A DNA stretch of 64,000 bases from Sphingomonas_L flavalba_A (lineage in GTDB: Bacteria > Pseudomonadota > Alphaproteobacteria > Sphingomonadales > Sphingomonadaceae). Shown piece by piece: positions 1-8,566 of this stretch (positions within the stretch are counted from its first letter, which is position 1; every line of letters starts with the position of its first letter). The stretch spans positions 744,001-808,000 of the forward strand of contig NZ_CP180208.1 of NCBI RefSeq assembly GCF_047553045.1, given 5' to 3'. A program made the translations under genes and the position numbers. The notes under the pieces are model-generated. The model did not search any database, had not been told where the DNA came from, and worked only from the letters and a program-made list of their open reading frames with translations.

Positions 1-179
1 GCTGATACCCGTACAGGAGCGGGGGGTTTTTTCAATCTATCATTTAGTAGGTAGACAGATATTTTTTTGCTGATACTCTTGCAGGCGATCCGGCGGCAGA
101 CCGGGATTCGGTGACCCGTTTCGCCACGGGCGGAACAGGCGCCGCGCCTTTTATGAACGGCAATGCAGGGAGAGACGTG
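1..179. other. Left-edge non-coding stretch before the first oxygenase gene
   Basis: This is the truncated upstream region of the first gene. It holds an AT-rich patch at about 27-68, unlike the GC-rich surroundings, and an imperfect direct repeat: GCTGATACCCGTACAGGAG at 1-19 and GCTGATACTCTTGCAGGCG at 69-87, 68 bases apart. Such repeats could be regulator half-sites, but no regulator for this unit is visible. I see no clear -35/-10 pair. Confidence 0.35.
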
Positions 180-1424
180 GTGGGAGACGACCGCGCGTTC
201 CGCCTTGGGGCGGGACTGGACAGTGTGGCCGGCGGGCCGATCAGCGTCGCGCCGTTCGTGTCGGACGGGTATTTCGAGCGTGAAAAGGCGCTGTGGCGGG
301 AATCCTGGCTGGCCGTCGGCCGTGAGGCCGACGTTGCGAAGCCGAACAGCTATTTCACCGCCGACATCGATGTCGTCCATGCCTCGATCATCGTCGTGCG
401 CGGCAAGGACGGCGGGTTGCGCGCGTTCCACAATGTTTGCACCCACCGCGCCGGCCGCATCCTGTGCGACACCGCGAAGAAGGGGCGGGCCCCCTTTCTG
501 ACCTGCCCGTTCCACGGCTGGGTGTTCGATACCGACGGCGAATTGCGCAACATCCCGAAAGAAGGGATCTTTACTCAGGGCTGCGACAAGGCGGCGCTGG
601 CGCTGAAGCCGGTGCACGTCGCGACCTGGGGCGGCTTCGTCTTCGTCAACCTGGCGGAAACGCCGGCGCATTCGCTGGAACAGCACATGGCCGGGGTGCC
701 CGCCAATCTGGAGCCGTATCTGCGCGACCGGCCGTGGACCTGGTATGCGGGATACCGGCATGTGTTCGACGCCAACTGGAAGGACCTGATGAACATCCAG
801 CACGAGGGCTATCACGCCAGCGTGCTGCATGCCGACACGCTGGCGGTCGATTTCGCGCCGCAGGACTGCGCCAACACGCTGTTCCCCGACAGCCCCGGCG
901 TCAGCTCGCTGCTGACCGTGTCGCGCCCGGTGCCGCCGCCCGGCGCCACCTGGACGCCGACGCCGATCCAGGACGTCGCGCAGCGTAACGGTCGCACCTC
1001 CAACTGGGTGGACAACGACACGTCGGTCGCGTCCCGCGACTTCCCCGGCGCGGTCAACCACGAACAGTCGGATCGCTGGGTGTTCGACTGCTACACGATC
1101 TTTCCCAACCTGCTGATCTTCGTCGGCGCGTCGGTGGTCAGCGTGATGCGGGTGCTGCCGATTTCGGCGCACCAGACCATCTGGGACTGGGACTGGTATT
1201 TCGATCATGCGCCGGAAACCTTCGGCGAGAAATTCAACCTGGAACACGGGCGGATCGCGACCCGCAACGCGCTGGCGCAGGACTGGGGGATCATCGACCT
1301 CGTCCATGCCAACATGCGCGCCGGCGTCGTCGATACCATCCACATCGCCAACGAGATGGAAGCGACGGTGGCGGCGCTCTACGAGCGCGTGGTCAAGGCG
1401 GTTCCGCTGCAGGAGGGCCGCTGA
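180..1424 (+). CDS. Aromatic ring-hydroxylating (Rieske non-heme iron) oxygenase, alpha subunit
   Basis: Predicted catalytic subunit of a Rieske dioxygenase or demethylase, inserting O2 into an aromatic substrate in the cytoplasm. The N-terminal third carries the Rieske [2Fe-2S] ligands as CTH, 19 residues, then CPFH. The C-terminal catalytic domain has NWKDLMNIQHEGYHASVLH, matching the family NWK..E..YH....H mononuclear iron site. The open frame begins at a GTG at 111 and has an ATG at 153. I prefer the GTG at 180 because AGGGAG at 167-172 lies seven bases upstream, giving 414 residues. No beta subunit adjoins it, so it may be an alpha-only enzyme. Electrons may come from the Rieske ferredoxin at 4679-4990. 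The substrate cannot be read from sequence. The family is sure, the start is not. Confidence 0.88.
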   Translation: MGDDRAFRLGAGLDSVAGGPISVAPFVSDGYFEREKALWRESWLAVGREADVAKPNSYFTADIDVVHASIIVVRGKDGGLRAFHNVCTHRAGRILCDTAKKGRAPFLTCPFHGWVFDTDGELRNIPKEGIFTQGCDKAALALKPVHVATWGGFVFVNLAETPAHSLEQHMAGVPANLEPYLRDRPWTWYAGYRHVFDANWKDLMNIQHEGYHASVLHADTLAVDFAPQDCANTLFPDSPGVSSLLTVSRPVPPPGATWTPTPIQDVAQRNGRTSNWVDNDTSVASRDFPGAVNHEQSDRWVFDCYTIFPNLLIFVGASVVSVMRVLPISAHQTIWDWDWYFDHAPETFGEKFNLEHGRIATRNALAQDWGIIDLVHANMRAGVVDTIHIANEMEATVAALYERVVKAVPLQEGR

Positions 1425-1425
1425 C

Positions 1426-1752
1426 ATGGCGCCGGACAATTTCGACGCGATCGCCGATCTGGTCGCCGAATGGGGGCTGTCGACGCCGCACGCCCGCTTC
1501 GTCAAGCGGGCGCGCAGTTCGATGGCGGAAATACAGGCGTTTCACCGGCGCATAGAGCCGCTGGTCGGCGCGATCGTCGCCTTTCTCAACCAGTATCCGC
1601 TCGACCAGATACCGGATGAGCATTTGCCGCTGTCCTATACGGCTCTGGCGGCGATCGAAGTCGATGATGCGGTGAATATCTGGAAGAACGCGTCGCCGAA
1701 ATACGCCGACGACATTGCGAAGTGGGAAACGAAGTCCAGTTTTTACGCGTAG
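1426..1752 (+). CDS. Small protein of unknown function in the oxygenase operon
   Basis: A 108-residue soluble protein that I do not recognise. It follows the oxygenase stop by one base and has a strong ribosome site (GGAGGG at 1412-1417), so it is almost certainly translated. The sequence is rich in helix formers and acidic residues, has no cysteine and no signal peptide, and ends in WETKSSFYA. Its position suggests an accessory factor for the oxygenase or a binding protein for the substrate. It shows no similarity that I can see to SnoaL-like beta subunits or to ferredoxins. Function is unknown. Confidence 0.7.
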   Translation: MAPDNFDAIADLVAEWGLSTPHARFVKRARSSMAEIQAFHRRIEPLVGAIVAFLNQYPLDQIPDEHLPLSYTALAAIEVDDAVNIWKNASPKYADDIAKWETKSSFYA

Positions 1753-1792
1753 AAGACACAGAAACTATTCAATCAATATCAGGGAGGATGTG

Positions 1793-4072
1793 GTGCGCCA
1801 TTATACCGATGGCGGCAAACGGTGCCGCTTTGCCTATTTCCTTGCCTCCTGCGCGCTGGTCGCCGGGGGTGTCGCAACCGAAGGCGCGCTGGCGCAGGGC
1901 GGGGCGCCGGCGGCCGATGCCCCCGCTATCGCGTCCGATGACATTGTCGTCACCGCGCGCAAGCGGGCGGAATCGCTGCAGGACGTGCCGATCTCCATCT
2001 CGGCGTTCAGCGGCCAGGACCTTGAGGACCGGCAGGTGGGGTCGATCGACCGCATCGCCGCCTTCACCCCCAACCTGTCGTTCAATCCTTCTGCGTCGGT
2101 CTCCGGCAGCAATTCGGCCGCGGCGATCTTCATTCGCGGCATCGGTCAGGGCGATTTCTCGCTGAACGCCGATCCCGGCGTCGGCGTCTATGTCGACGGC
2201 GTATTCTACGCGCGCTCGATCGGCTCGGTGATCGACGCGCTCGACCTCGAACGGGTGGAGGTGCTGCGCGGGCCGCAGGGCACGCTGTTCGGCCGCAACA
2301 CGATCGGCGGCGCGATCAACCTGACCTCGCAGCGCCCCGGCACCAGCTTCGGCGGCAAGATCGAAGCGGCGACAGGCACTGACAATCTGGTCAAGCTGCG
2401 CGGCTCGGTCGACCTGCCGCTGGGCGAAGGGCTGCTGACCCGCATTTCCGCCATGTATGCGAATCAGGACGGCTATGTCCGCAAGGTGCTGACCGGCGAC
2501 CGGCTCGGCGACACCAATTCGTTCAACATCCGCGGCCGGCTGGTCGCGACGCTGGCCGACAATGTCGAACTGGACATTTCCGCCGACTATGCGCGCGAGC
2601 GGGAAAATGGCGCGCCGCTGACGCTGGTCGACAACAACGAAAATGGCGCCTTCCCGGCCTTCCACAACGCCGGGGTCGGCGCGCCCTGCTTCCCGGCGCC
2701 GGGCAGCTTGCAGGACCCACGCTGCTACAACGGCCAGTGGCTGCCGTCGAACCCGTTCGTTACCTACGCCACCGGGCGGACCAAGTCCGACCTCGATGCG
2801 TTCGGGATCAGCGGCACGCTGAGCGTCGACCTGGGCGACTATCTGATCAAGGCGATCACCGCCTATCGCAAGATCGACGCGCAGTTCGGCCGCGACGAGG
2901 ACCATTCGCCGATCATGATCGCCGAAACCTTCAACTCGCCGTTCAAGCACCGCCAGTTCTCACAGGAAATCCAGTTCAACGGCTCCGCCTTCGACGACGC
3001 GTTGAGCTGGGTCACCGGCCTCTATTATTTCGAGGAAAGCGGTCGCGATAACGACAATGTGACGTTCAATCTCGTCGCGTTGCAGAGCGGCGGGCGGATC
3101 GACAACAAGAGCTATGCGGCGTTCGGCGAATTCGACTATCGCCTCGCCCCCGGCCTGACCGCGACACTCGGCCTGCGTTATTCCAAGGACATCAAGCACT
3201 GGGCGCCCGACCAGTTCGTCAAGAACTCCGCGATCGGCATCCCGCCGGGCACGCTGGTCCAGCCGCTGACCGTCGCGCGTATCTCGACCGGCGAGGCGAC
3301 ACCGCACGCGGTGCTGAAATACGAGGCGGCGAGCAACTTCACCACCTATGTCAGCTACGCGCGCGGCTTCAAGAGCGGCGGCTTTTCCCAGCGCATCTTC
3401 CCGCAGCGCCCCGACATTCCGTCTTTCCAGCCGGAATACGCAACGGTCTACGAAGGCGGGTTCAAATTCCATACCCTCGACAATGTGTTCCGGCTGAACG
3501 CGGCGCTGTTCCATACCGACTACAAGAACATGCAGGTGTTCGTCAGCCCGCCGGGCACGCCGGGCACGATCACCGCCAACGCCGCGCGCGCGACGATCGA
3601 CGGCGCGGAGGTGGAACTGTTCCTGCGCCCGACGCCCGGCCTGACGCTGCAGGGCGGCATCGGCTATCTCGATGCCGGCTACAAGACGCTCGGCGCCTTC
3701 GTCGTCGGCATCACCCCGGACTCGCGGCTGCCCTACACGCCGAAATGGGCGCTGAACGCCGCCTTGTCCTATGAACACGACGCCTGGTCGGCGGGCAGCC
3801 TCAACGCCCGTATCGACTGGTCCTATACCAGCGCGACCTACACCGACGCGGCCAACACCGCTGCGTTGCGTCAGGCCGGCTATCATGTCGTCAACGCCAA
3901 TATCGGTTTCCGCCCGGCCGGCAGCACCGTTGAACTCTATGCTGCCGTGCAGAACCTGTTCGACCAGACCTACTTCACCGGCGGCTATGCCGACCTGAAC
4001 GATCTGGGCATCGCCGAAGCCGCCTTCGCGCGGCCGCGCAACTGGACGGTCGGCGTCAAGATGCAGTTCTGA
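1793..4072 (+). CDS. TonB-dependent outer-membrane receptor
   Basis: A 759-residue receptor predicted to import a substrate across the outer membrane using TonB energy. From the preferred GTG start at 1793 (AGGGAGG at 1781-1787) there is a Sec signal peptide ending near ALAQG. The TonB box DDIVVTA and a plug domain follow (RGIGQGDF, then VEVLRGPQGTLFGRNTIGGAINL). The 22-strand barrel ends in the expected aromatic residue (VGVKMQF). It lies between oxygenase components, so it probably imports the aromatic compound or a conjugate. Receptors of this sphingomonad type are often not siderophore receptors. The longer open frame from 1715 would destroy the signal peptide. Confidence 0.93.
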   Translation: MRHYTDGGKRCRFAYFLASCALVAGGVATEGALAQGGAPAADAPAIASDDIVVTARKRAESLQDVPISISAFSGQDLEDRQVGSIDRIAAFTPNLSFNPSASVSGSNSAAAIFIRGIGQGDFSLNADPGVGVYVDGVFYARSIGSVIDALDLERVEVLRGPQGTLFGRNTIGGAINLTSQRPGTSFGGKIEAATGTDNLVKLRGSVDLPLGEGLLTRISAMYANQDGYVRKVLTGDRLGDTNSFNIRGRLVATLADNVELDISADYARERENGAPLTLVDNNENGAFPAFHNAGVGAPCFPAPGSLQDPRCYNGQWLPSNPFVTYATGRTKSDLDAFGISGTLSVDLGDYLIKAITAYRKIDAQFGRDEDHSPIMIAETFNSPFKHRQFSQEIQFNGSAFDDALSWVTGLYYFEESGRDNDNVTFNLVALQSGGRIDNKSYAAFGEFDYRLAPGLTATLGLRYSKDIKHWAPDQFVKNSAIGIPPGTLVQPLTVARISTGEATPHAVLKYEAASNFTTYVSYARGFKSGGFSQRIFPQRPDIPSFQPEYATVYEGGFKFHTLDNVFRLNAALFHTDYKNMQVFVSPPGTPGTITANAARATIDGAEVELFLRPTPGLTLQGGIGYLDAGYKTLGAFVVGITPDSRLPYTPKWALNAALSYEHDAWSAGSLNARIDWSYTSATYTDAANTAALRQAGYHVVNANIGFRPAGSTVELYAAVQNLFDQTYFTGGYADLNDLGIAEAAFARPRNWTVGVKMQF

Positions 4073-4111
4073 ACCACTGGCCCATCCCCTTGTAAGAGAA
4101 AGATTCTGGAC

Positions 4112-4654
4112 ATGATCAACGGAATAAACGTCGACGCGCTGCATAGGATGGTCGGCGATGTCGCCGCCGACGCGGCGAAAGGCGAGGTGGAGTTCGAGGT
4201 CCGCTCGCGCTGGGCCGGCGGCACCCGGTCGGAGGCGCGGGTCGACCGCTGGCGGCTCGGCGGCGCGGAAGGGCCTCGCGACTTCACCATCGTCGTCGAC
4301 GAACCGGAAGAACTGCTCGGCGAAAATCAGGCGCCGAACCCGCAGGAAATGCTGATGGCCGCGTTCAACGCTTGCATGATGGTCGGCTATGTCGCCGGCT
4401 GCTCGATCCGCGGCATCGCGCTGGAGAAGGTAGAGATCCACACTCGTGGCATGCTCGACCTGCGCGGCTTCCTCGGCCTCGATAAGACGGTGAAGCCGGG
4501 GTATGACGAGATCGAATATACCGTCGTCATCAAGGGCGACGGCACGCAGGCGCAGTTCGAGGACGTGCACCGCACGGTGATCGAGACATCGCCGAACCGG
4601 TGGAACATCGCCAACCCGATCCGGCTGGTCTCCAGCCTGGTGGTCGAGGGCTGA
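4112..4654 (+). CDS. OsmC family protein
   Basis: A 180-residue OsmC/Ohr-superfamily protein. The central segment PNPQEMLMAAFNACMMVGYVAGCSIRGI matches the family helix that carries the first cysteine, and a second cysteine follows seven residues later. The LDLRGFLGLDK segment matches the 'D.rGflg' pattern of the YhfA/OsmC-like branch. Family members are peroxidatic or redox-active dimers. Its place between a TonB receptor and a Rieske ferredoxin suggests protection of the oxygenase from peroxide formed by uncoupling, or handling of a reactive thiol or sulfur intermediate. The start has a weak GA-rich ribosome site. Role in this operon is inference. Confidence 0.82.
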   Translation: MINGINVDALHRMVGDVAADAAKGEVEFEVRSRWAGGTRSEARVDRWRLGGAEGPRDFTIVVDEPEELLGENQAPNPQEMLMAAFNACMMVGYVAGCSIRGIALEKVEIHTRGMLDLRGFLGLDKTVKPGYDEIEYTVVIKGDGTQAQFEDVHRTVIETSPNRWNIANPIRLVSSLVVEG

Positions 4655-4678
4655 GGCAGGGAAGGGGGGCGGCCGACG

Positions 4679-4990
4679 ATGCGGACGGAGCAACTGTTTG
4701 CGGCCGAAAGCCTGGAGGATGGCGAAATCCGCCGTCACGAGATCGACGGCTACGGCCCGGTTTCGGTCTGTCGCATCGGGGCGGAATATTTCTGCTTCGA
4801 CGACACCTGCACGCATGAGGACGCGTCGCTGGCCGACGGCGAGATCGACGGGGACGAGGTGATCTGCCCGTTCCACATGGGCTCGTTCAACGTCCGCACC
4901 GGCGACGCGGTCCGTGCCCCCTGTTTCCACCCGCTGAAGGTCCACGACACCGCCGTCGTCGACGGCGTCCTCGTCATCACCCTGCGCTGA
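4679..4990 (+). CDS. Rieske [2Fe-2S] ferredoxin (bphA3/ndoB type)
   Basis: A 103-residue Rieske ferredoxin, the standard length for soluble ferredoxins of three-component dioxygenases. Cluster ligands are CTHEDASLADG followed by CPFHMGSFNVRTG. It would carry electrons from a reductase to the Rieske centre of an oxygenase, probably that encoded at 180-1424. No ferredoxin reductase adjoins it. The nearest reductase, at 10988-11944, has its own built-in plant-type cluster. A GGGGG-rich ribosome site lies before the ATG. Confidence 0.9.
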   Translation: MRTEQLFAAESLEDGEIRRHEIDGYGPVSVCRIGAEYFCFDDTCTHEDASLADGEIDGDEVICPFHMGSFNVRTGDAVRAPCFHPLKVHDTAVVDGVLVITLR

Positions 4991-5006
4991 GGCGGAACCC
5001 CGGCCG

Positions 5007-6179
5007 ATGCGCAAAGCCGTCGCGTTCGCGCGCGTCGCGTTCGCGCTGACGCTGGTCATGGCGCTGTGGTTCAGCGCCGCCGCCGGCCGCGTCTCGCTGG
5101 AACGCGCCCATGGCTGGACCGGCGTTCAGGCCGGGCTGACCGCCAGCGCCACCGCGCTCGGCTTCGTCGCCGGGTGCCTGCTCAGCGCGTTGCTCGGCCT
5201 CGCTGACCGCCATGCCCCGCAGCGGACGTTCCTCGCCTGCGCCTGGGCAGCGGCGGCGGCCAACCTGCTGCTGCTCGCCATGCCGCCCGGCGGCGCCGGC
5301 TGGTACGCCTGCCTGTTCCTCGCCGGCCTGTTCCTCGCGGGGGTCTACCCGGTGGCGATCGCGCTGGTCGCGTCGTGGGACGAAGGCGATATCGGCATGC
5401 TGCTCGGCCTGATCGTCGCGGCGCTGACGCTGGGTTCGGCCAGCCCGCATCTGGTCGGCAGCTTCGTCGCGCTCGACTGGCGGCTGATCGTCGGCGCGAC
5501 GAGCGTGCTGGCGGTGGCGGGCGGGGCGATCGCGGCGACGGTCGCCAGCGGCCCGGCGGCGGTCCCGCCACGCCGCGTCGACCGGCGTTACCTGCGCCTT
5601 GCCTTCGCCGATCGCCGCATCCGCTACGCCAATCTCGGCTATCTCGGCCATATGTGGGAACTCTACCCGATGTGGGCGTGGATGCCTGCCTATCTGGCGT
5701 CGAGCGCAACGCTCGCCGGTGCCGGGCCGCTGCCGCCGGCGACGCTCGGCCTGTCCGCCTTCGCGGTGATCGGCGCGGGCGCGGCGGGGTGCATCCTCGC
5801 CGGCTGGGCTGCCGGGCGCGTTGGCAACGGCCGCGCCGCGCTGTGGGCGCTGGCCGGGAGCGGCAGTTGTGGGCTGCTCGCCGCGCTGACCTATGGCGGG
5901 CCACCAGCGCTGGTCCTCGGCATCGCGCTGCTGTGGGGCGTGACGATCATCGCCGATTCCGCCCAGTTTTCCGCCTGCGTCGTCCGCTTCGCCCCGCCGG
6001 AAGCGCGCGGCACGCTGGTCACGCTTCAGCTGTGCATGGGCTTCCTGCTGACCACCGCCAACATCGCGCTGATGCCGCTGGTGATCGACGCTGCCGGCTG
6101 GCGCGCCGCCTGCCTTTATCTGGCGATCGGCCCGTGGTTCGGCGTCTGGGCGATGCGGCGGCTGGCGGCGCCTGGCTGA
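5007..6179 (+). CDS. MFS transporter
   Basis: A 390-residue inner-membrane protein with about twelve hydrophobic segments and the size of a major facilitator (for example LVMALWFSAAAGRVSL near the start and a central basic loop PPRRVDRRYLRLAFADRR between the two halves). It resembles CynX/NimT-like permeases, and the substrate is unknown. It is the last gene of the plus-strand oxygenase unit, starting 16 bases after the ferredoxin stop. It probably moves the aromatic substrate or product across the inner membrane after TonB-dependent uptake. It ends six bases from the convergent FAD oxidoreductase gene. Confidence 0.85.
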   Translation: MRKAVAFARVAFALTLVMALWFSAAAGRVSLERAHGWTGVQAGLTASATALGFVAGCLLSALLGLADRHAPQRTFLACAWAAAAANLLLLAMPPGGAGWYACLFLAGLFLAGVYPVAIALVASWDEGDIGMLLGLIVAALTLGSASPHLVGSFVALDWRLIVGATSVLAVAGGAIAATVASGPAAVPPRRVDRRYLRLAFADRRIRYANLGYLGHMWELYPMWAWMPAYLASSATLAGAGPLPPATLGLSAFAVIGAGAAGCILAGWAAGRVGNGRAALWALAGSGSCGLLAALTYGGPPALVLGIALLWGVTIIADSAQFSACVVRFAPPEARGTLVTLQLCMGFLLTTANIALMPLVIDAAGWRAACLYLAIGPWFGVWAMRRLAAPG

Positions 6180-6185
6180 GCCGCC

Positions 6186-7763
6186 TTACCCGATCGCCTG
6201 CGCGACCAGATGGCCGGATACGCCGCCAAGCCCCGGCCCCGGGTGGGTGGAGGCGCCGATCTGGTAGAGCTGCCGCACCGGCGGCGCATGGCCGCGCGCG
6301 GCGGCGAACGGGCGCAGCAGGTGGAACTGGTCGACCGAACAGACGCCGGAATAGGGGTCGCCGCCGACAAGGTTGATGTTGTGCGCCTCCAGCGTATGCG
6401 GCCCCAGCACCGTCATGCCCAGCATCGCCGTGTCGAGGTTGCCGATATGGGCGCCGAGCCGGGCGACGATCCGCCGCGCATAGGCGTCGGCGATCGCGTC
6501 GGTCCAGCGCCCGTCCGCCGGCGCGGCGATCTCTCCGCTCGCGTCGCCGCGAATGACGCGGGGCAGCTCCTGCAACTGGATCCACAGCAGCGAAGTGCCG
6601 GGCGGGCAGCGCGACGGGTCGGCATCGGCGGGCTGGCCGACAACGATCGTCGCCTCCGCCGGCAGCAGGCCGCGTTCCGCCTCGTTCACCGCGCGCGACA
6701 CCCCGTCCAGCCCCGGTGTCAGGTGCAGCAGGCCGACACGGCCCAGTTCCGGGTCCGCCCAGCGCGGCGCCTCCGACAGGGCAATATGGATCTGCATGCA
6801 GCCCCGGCCGTAGCGATAGGCCGCCGCCTGCCGGCGGATGTCCGGCGCAACCACGTGGTCCGCCAGCAGCCGTTCGTAAAGCTGGGTCGGCGTGACGTTG
6901 CAGACGACGGCGCGCGACGCGGCGAAGCGGCGGCCGTCTGCAGTGACGACGCCGCGCGCCCGGCCGCGCTCCACAGTGATGCCGGTGACGTCGGCATCGG
7001 TCAGCACCGCGCCGCCGCCTGCCTCGATGATCCGGCGGAACGCGGAGACAATGTTGGCGCTGCCGCCCTCGACGAACGGAATGCCGACCATTTCCAGCGT
7101 GAACATCACCACCTTGGCCATCAGCGCGGAGAAGCTGCTTTCCGGCCCCAGCCCGACATGCAGCACCCACGGCGCGATCAGCGCGCGGACAAGGTCGGAG
7201 CCGAAGGATTGCTCCAGCCAGTCGCGCACCGGCAACAAGCCGCCAGCACTGAACCCCGCCATGCCGTCGACCCCGCGCCGGAACAGCTGCCCGCCGAGCA
7301 GCTTCAGCGTCGCGGCGGAACGCGGTTCCTGCCCCAGCAAACCGAAGATCAGAGGCGCGTCGCGCTCAATTTCCGCCATCGCGGCGGCATGGGCGGCGCC
7401 GTCACCCGGGTGGAGCGTGTCGAACGCGGCGATATTCTCCGCCCGCGCCTGCCGCAGCAGCAGCGACCTGCCGTCGGGCAGCAGCACGCCGGTCGGCACC
7501 GCCGCCTGTACCATCCGCACCCCTTCCGCCTCCAGCCGGGGCTTCAGCGCCGGGTAAAAGGGGGTGGTGACGAACAGCGGGTAGGACATGGAGAACAGGT
7601 CGTGGCGATAGCCGGGCACCGTCACCTCTTCGGTGCGGATGCAGCCGCCGGCCACCGCCGCCCGCTCCAGCACCAGCACGCGCCGTCCCCGCGCGGTCAG
7701 TTCGGCGGCGCAGACCAGCGAGTTGATGCCGCTGCCGACGATCACCACGTCATAATCGCTCAT
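6186..7763 (-). CDS. FAD-dependent oxidoreductase, phytoene desaturase/PYROXD2-like
   Basis: A 525-residue flavoprotein. The N-terminus has the dinucleotide fold VVIVGSGINSLVCAAELTARG followed by a glutamate about 30 residues on and the GG-rich loop (AAVAGGCIRTEE) typical of phytoene-desaturase and PYROXD2-like enzymes. A C-terminal FAD-contact region GVSGHLVAQAIG closes the fold. The reaction is unknown, and a desaturation or dehydrogenation of a ring or alicyclic intermediate is plausible. It is the last gene of a translationally coupled operon: its ATG overlaps the SDR stop by four bases (ATGA). Confidence 0.85.
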   Translation of the reverse strand: MSDYDVVIVGSGINSLVCAAELTARGRRVLVLERAAVAGGCIRTEEVTVPGYRHDLFSMSYPLFVTTPFYPALKPRLEAEGVRMVQAAVPTGVLLPDGRSLLLRQARAENIAAFDTLHPGDGAAHAAAMAEIERDAPLIFGLLGQEPRSAATLKLLGGQLFRRGVDGMAGFSAGGLLPVRDWLEQSFGSDLVRALIAPWVLHVGLGPESSFSALMAKVVMFTLEMVGIPFVEGGSANIVSAFRRIIEAGGGAVLTDADVTGITVERGRARGVVTADGRRFAASRAVVCNVTPTQLYERLLADHVVAPDIRRQAAAYRYGRGCMQIHIALSEAPRWADPELGRVGLLHLTPGLDGVSRAVNEAERGLLPAEATIVVGQPADADPSRCPPGTSLLWIQLQELPRVIRGDASGEIAAPADGRWTDAIADAYARRIVARLGAHIGNLDTAMLGMTVLGPHTLEAHNINLVGGDPYSGVCSVDQFHLLRPFAAARGHAPPVRQLYQIGASTHPGPGLGGVSGHLVAQAIG

Positions 7764-8566
7764 TCGTCCGCCTCCTCAAACCCGGCTTCCTCGAACCACG
7801 CCGCCGGCGATCGCCCCTGGTCCGGCCCCAGCATGGTGAAACCGCCGTCGACGGCGATGTCGGTGCCGGTGATGAACCCGGCCATGTCGGAACAGGCGAA
7901 CACCACCGCGTCGGCCACGTCGCCGCCGCGCCCGGCCCGGCCGAGCGGGTGGAGCCGCGCGGCGACGCGGTCGGCGCGGGCCTCGCTGCCGGCGCGAGAC
8001 GCCAGCGCTGGCGACCATGTCCACGCCGGGGTCACCGACAGCACGCGGATGCCGCGCGGCGCCAGTGTCGCGGCGGCGTTGCGGGTGAACTGGGCCAGCG
8101 CCGCCTTGGATGCGGGGTAGAGCGCGCGCCCGGCGGCGCCGTATCGTCCGCCGACGCTGGTGATGTTGACGATCACGCCGCGCCCGTTGGGCAGGTGGGC
8201 CATAACCGCGCGGGTCAGCATCGCCGCGCCGACCAGATTGACGTTCAGCGTCGCCAGCCATTGCTCGCGGGTCGAATCCAGTCCGGCATCGGCATAGATG
8301 CAGGCGTTGTTGACCAGTGTATCGACATGGCCGAAGCGGGCGATGGCAGCGGCGACGGCGGCGTCGATATCGGCGTCGCTGGTCAGGTCCGTCCGCACGA
8401 ACAGCGCGCCTTCGCCCAGCTCGGCGGCGACCGCCTCGCCCTCCGCCATGCTGCGGCCGAGCAGGACGACGCTGGCACCGGCGCCGTGCAGCCGCCGGGC
8501 AATGTCGGCGCCCAGCCCCTGCGTCGCGCCGCTGACGATTGCGACGCGGCCGTGCAGGGCAATCAT
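7760..8566 (-). CDS. Short-chain dehydrogenase/reductase (SDR)
   Basis: A 268-residue classical SDR. The cofactor motif is VSGATQGLGADIA, the structural motif is VNNAC, and the catalytic set is serine in NITSVGG with Y-PAS-K. The C-terminal GTDIAVDGGF is typical of the family. In a dioxygenase operon such an enzyme often oxidises a cis-dihydrodiol to a catechol, which would fit here but is not proven. Four-base overlaps with both neighbours point to one transcript. Confidence 0.88.
   Translation of the reverse strand: MIALHGRVAIVSGATQGLGADIARRLHGAGASVVLLGRSMAEGEAVAAELGEGALFVRTDLTSDADIDAAVAAAIARFGHVDTLVNNACIYADAGLDSTREQWLATLNVNLVGAAMLTRAVMAHLPNGRGVIVNITSVGGRYGAAGRALYPASKAALAQFTRNAAATLAPRGIRVLSVTPAWTWSPALASRAGSEARADRVAARLHPLGRAGRGGDVADAVVFACSDMAGFITGTDIAVDGGFTMLGPDQGRSPAAWFEEAGFEEADE

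Noticed and set aside
2960..5059. Very long minus-strand open frame opposite the TonB receptor, OsmC and ferredoxin genes
   Set aside because: It is a GC-driven shadow of three well-recognised genes on the other strand, with arginine/aspartate-rich composition, no domain and no ribosome site.
6210..8120. 636-codon plus-strand open frame across the FAD oxidoreductase and SDR genes
   Set aside because: It covers two clear minus-strand enzymes with intact motifs, and its own translation has no recognisable feature.
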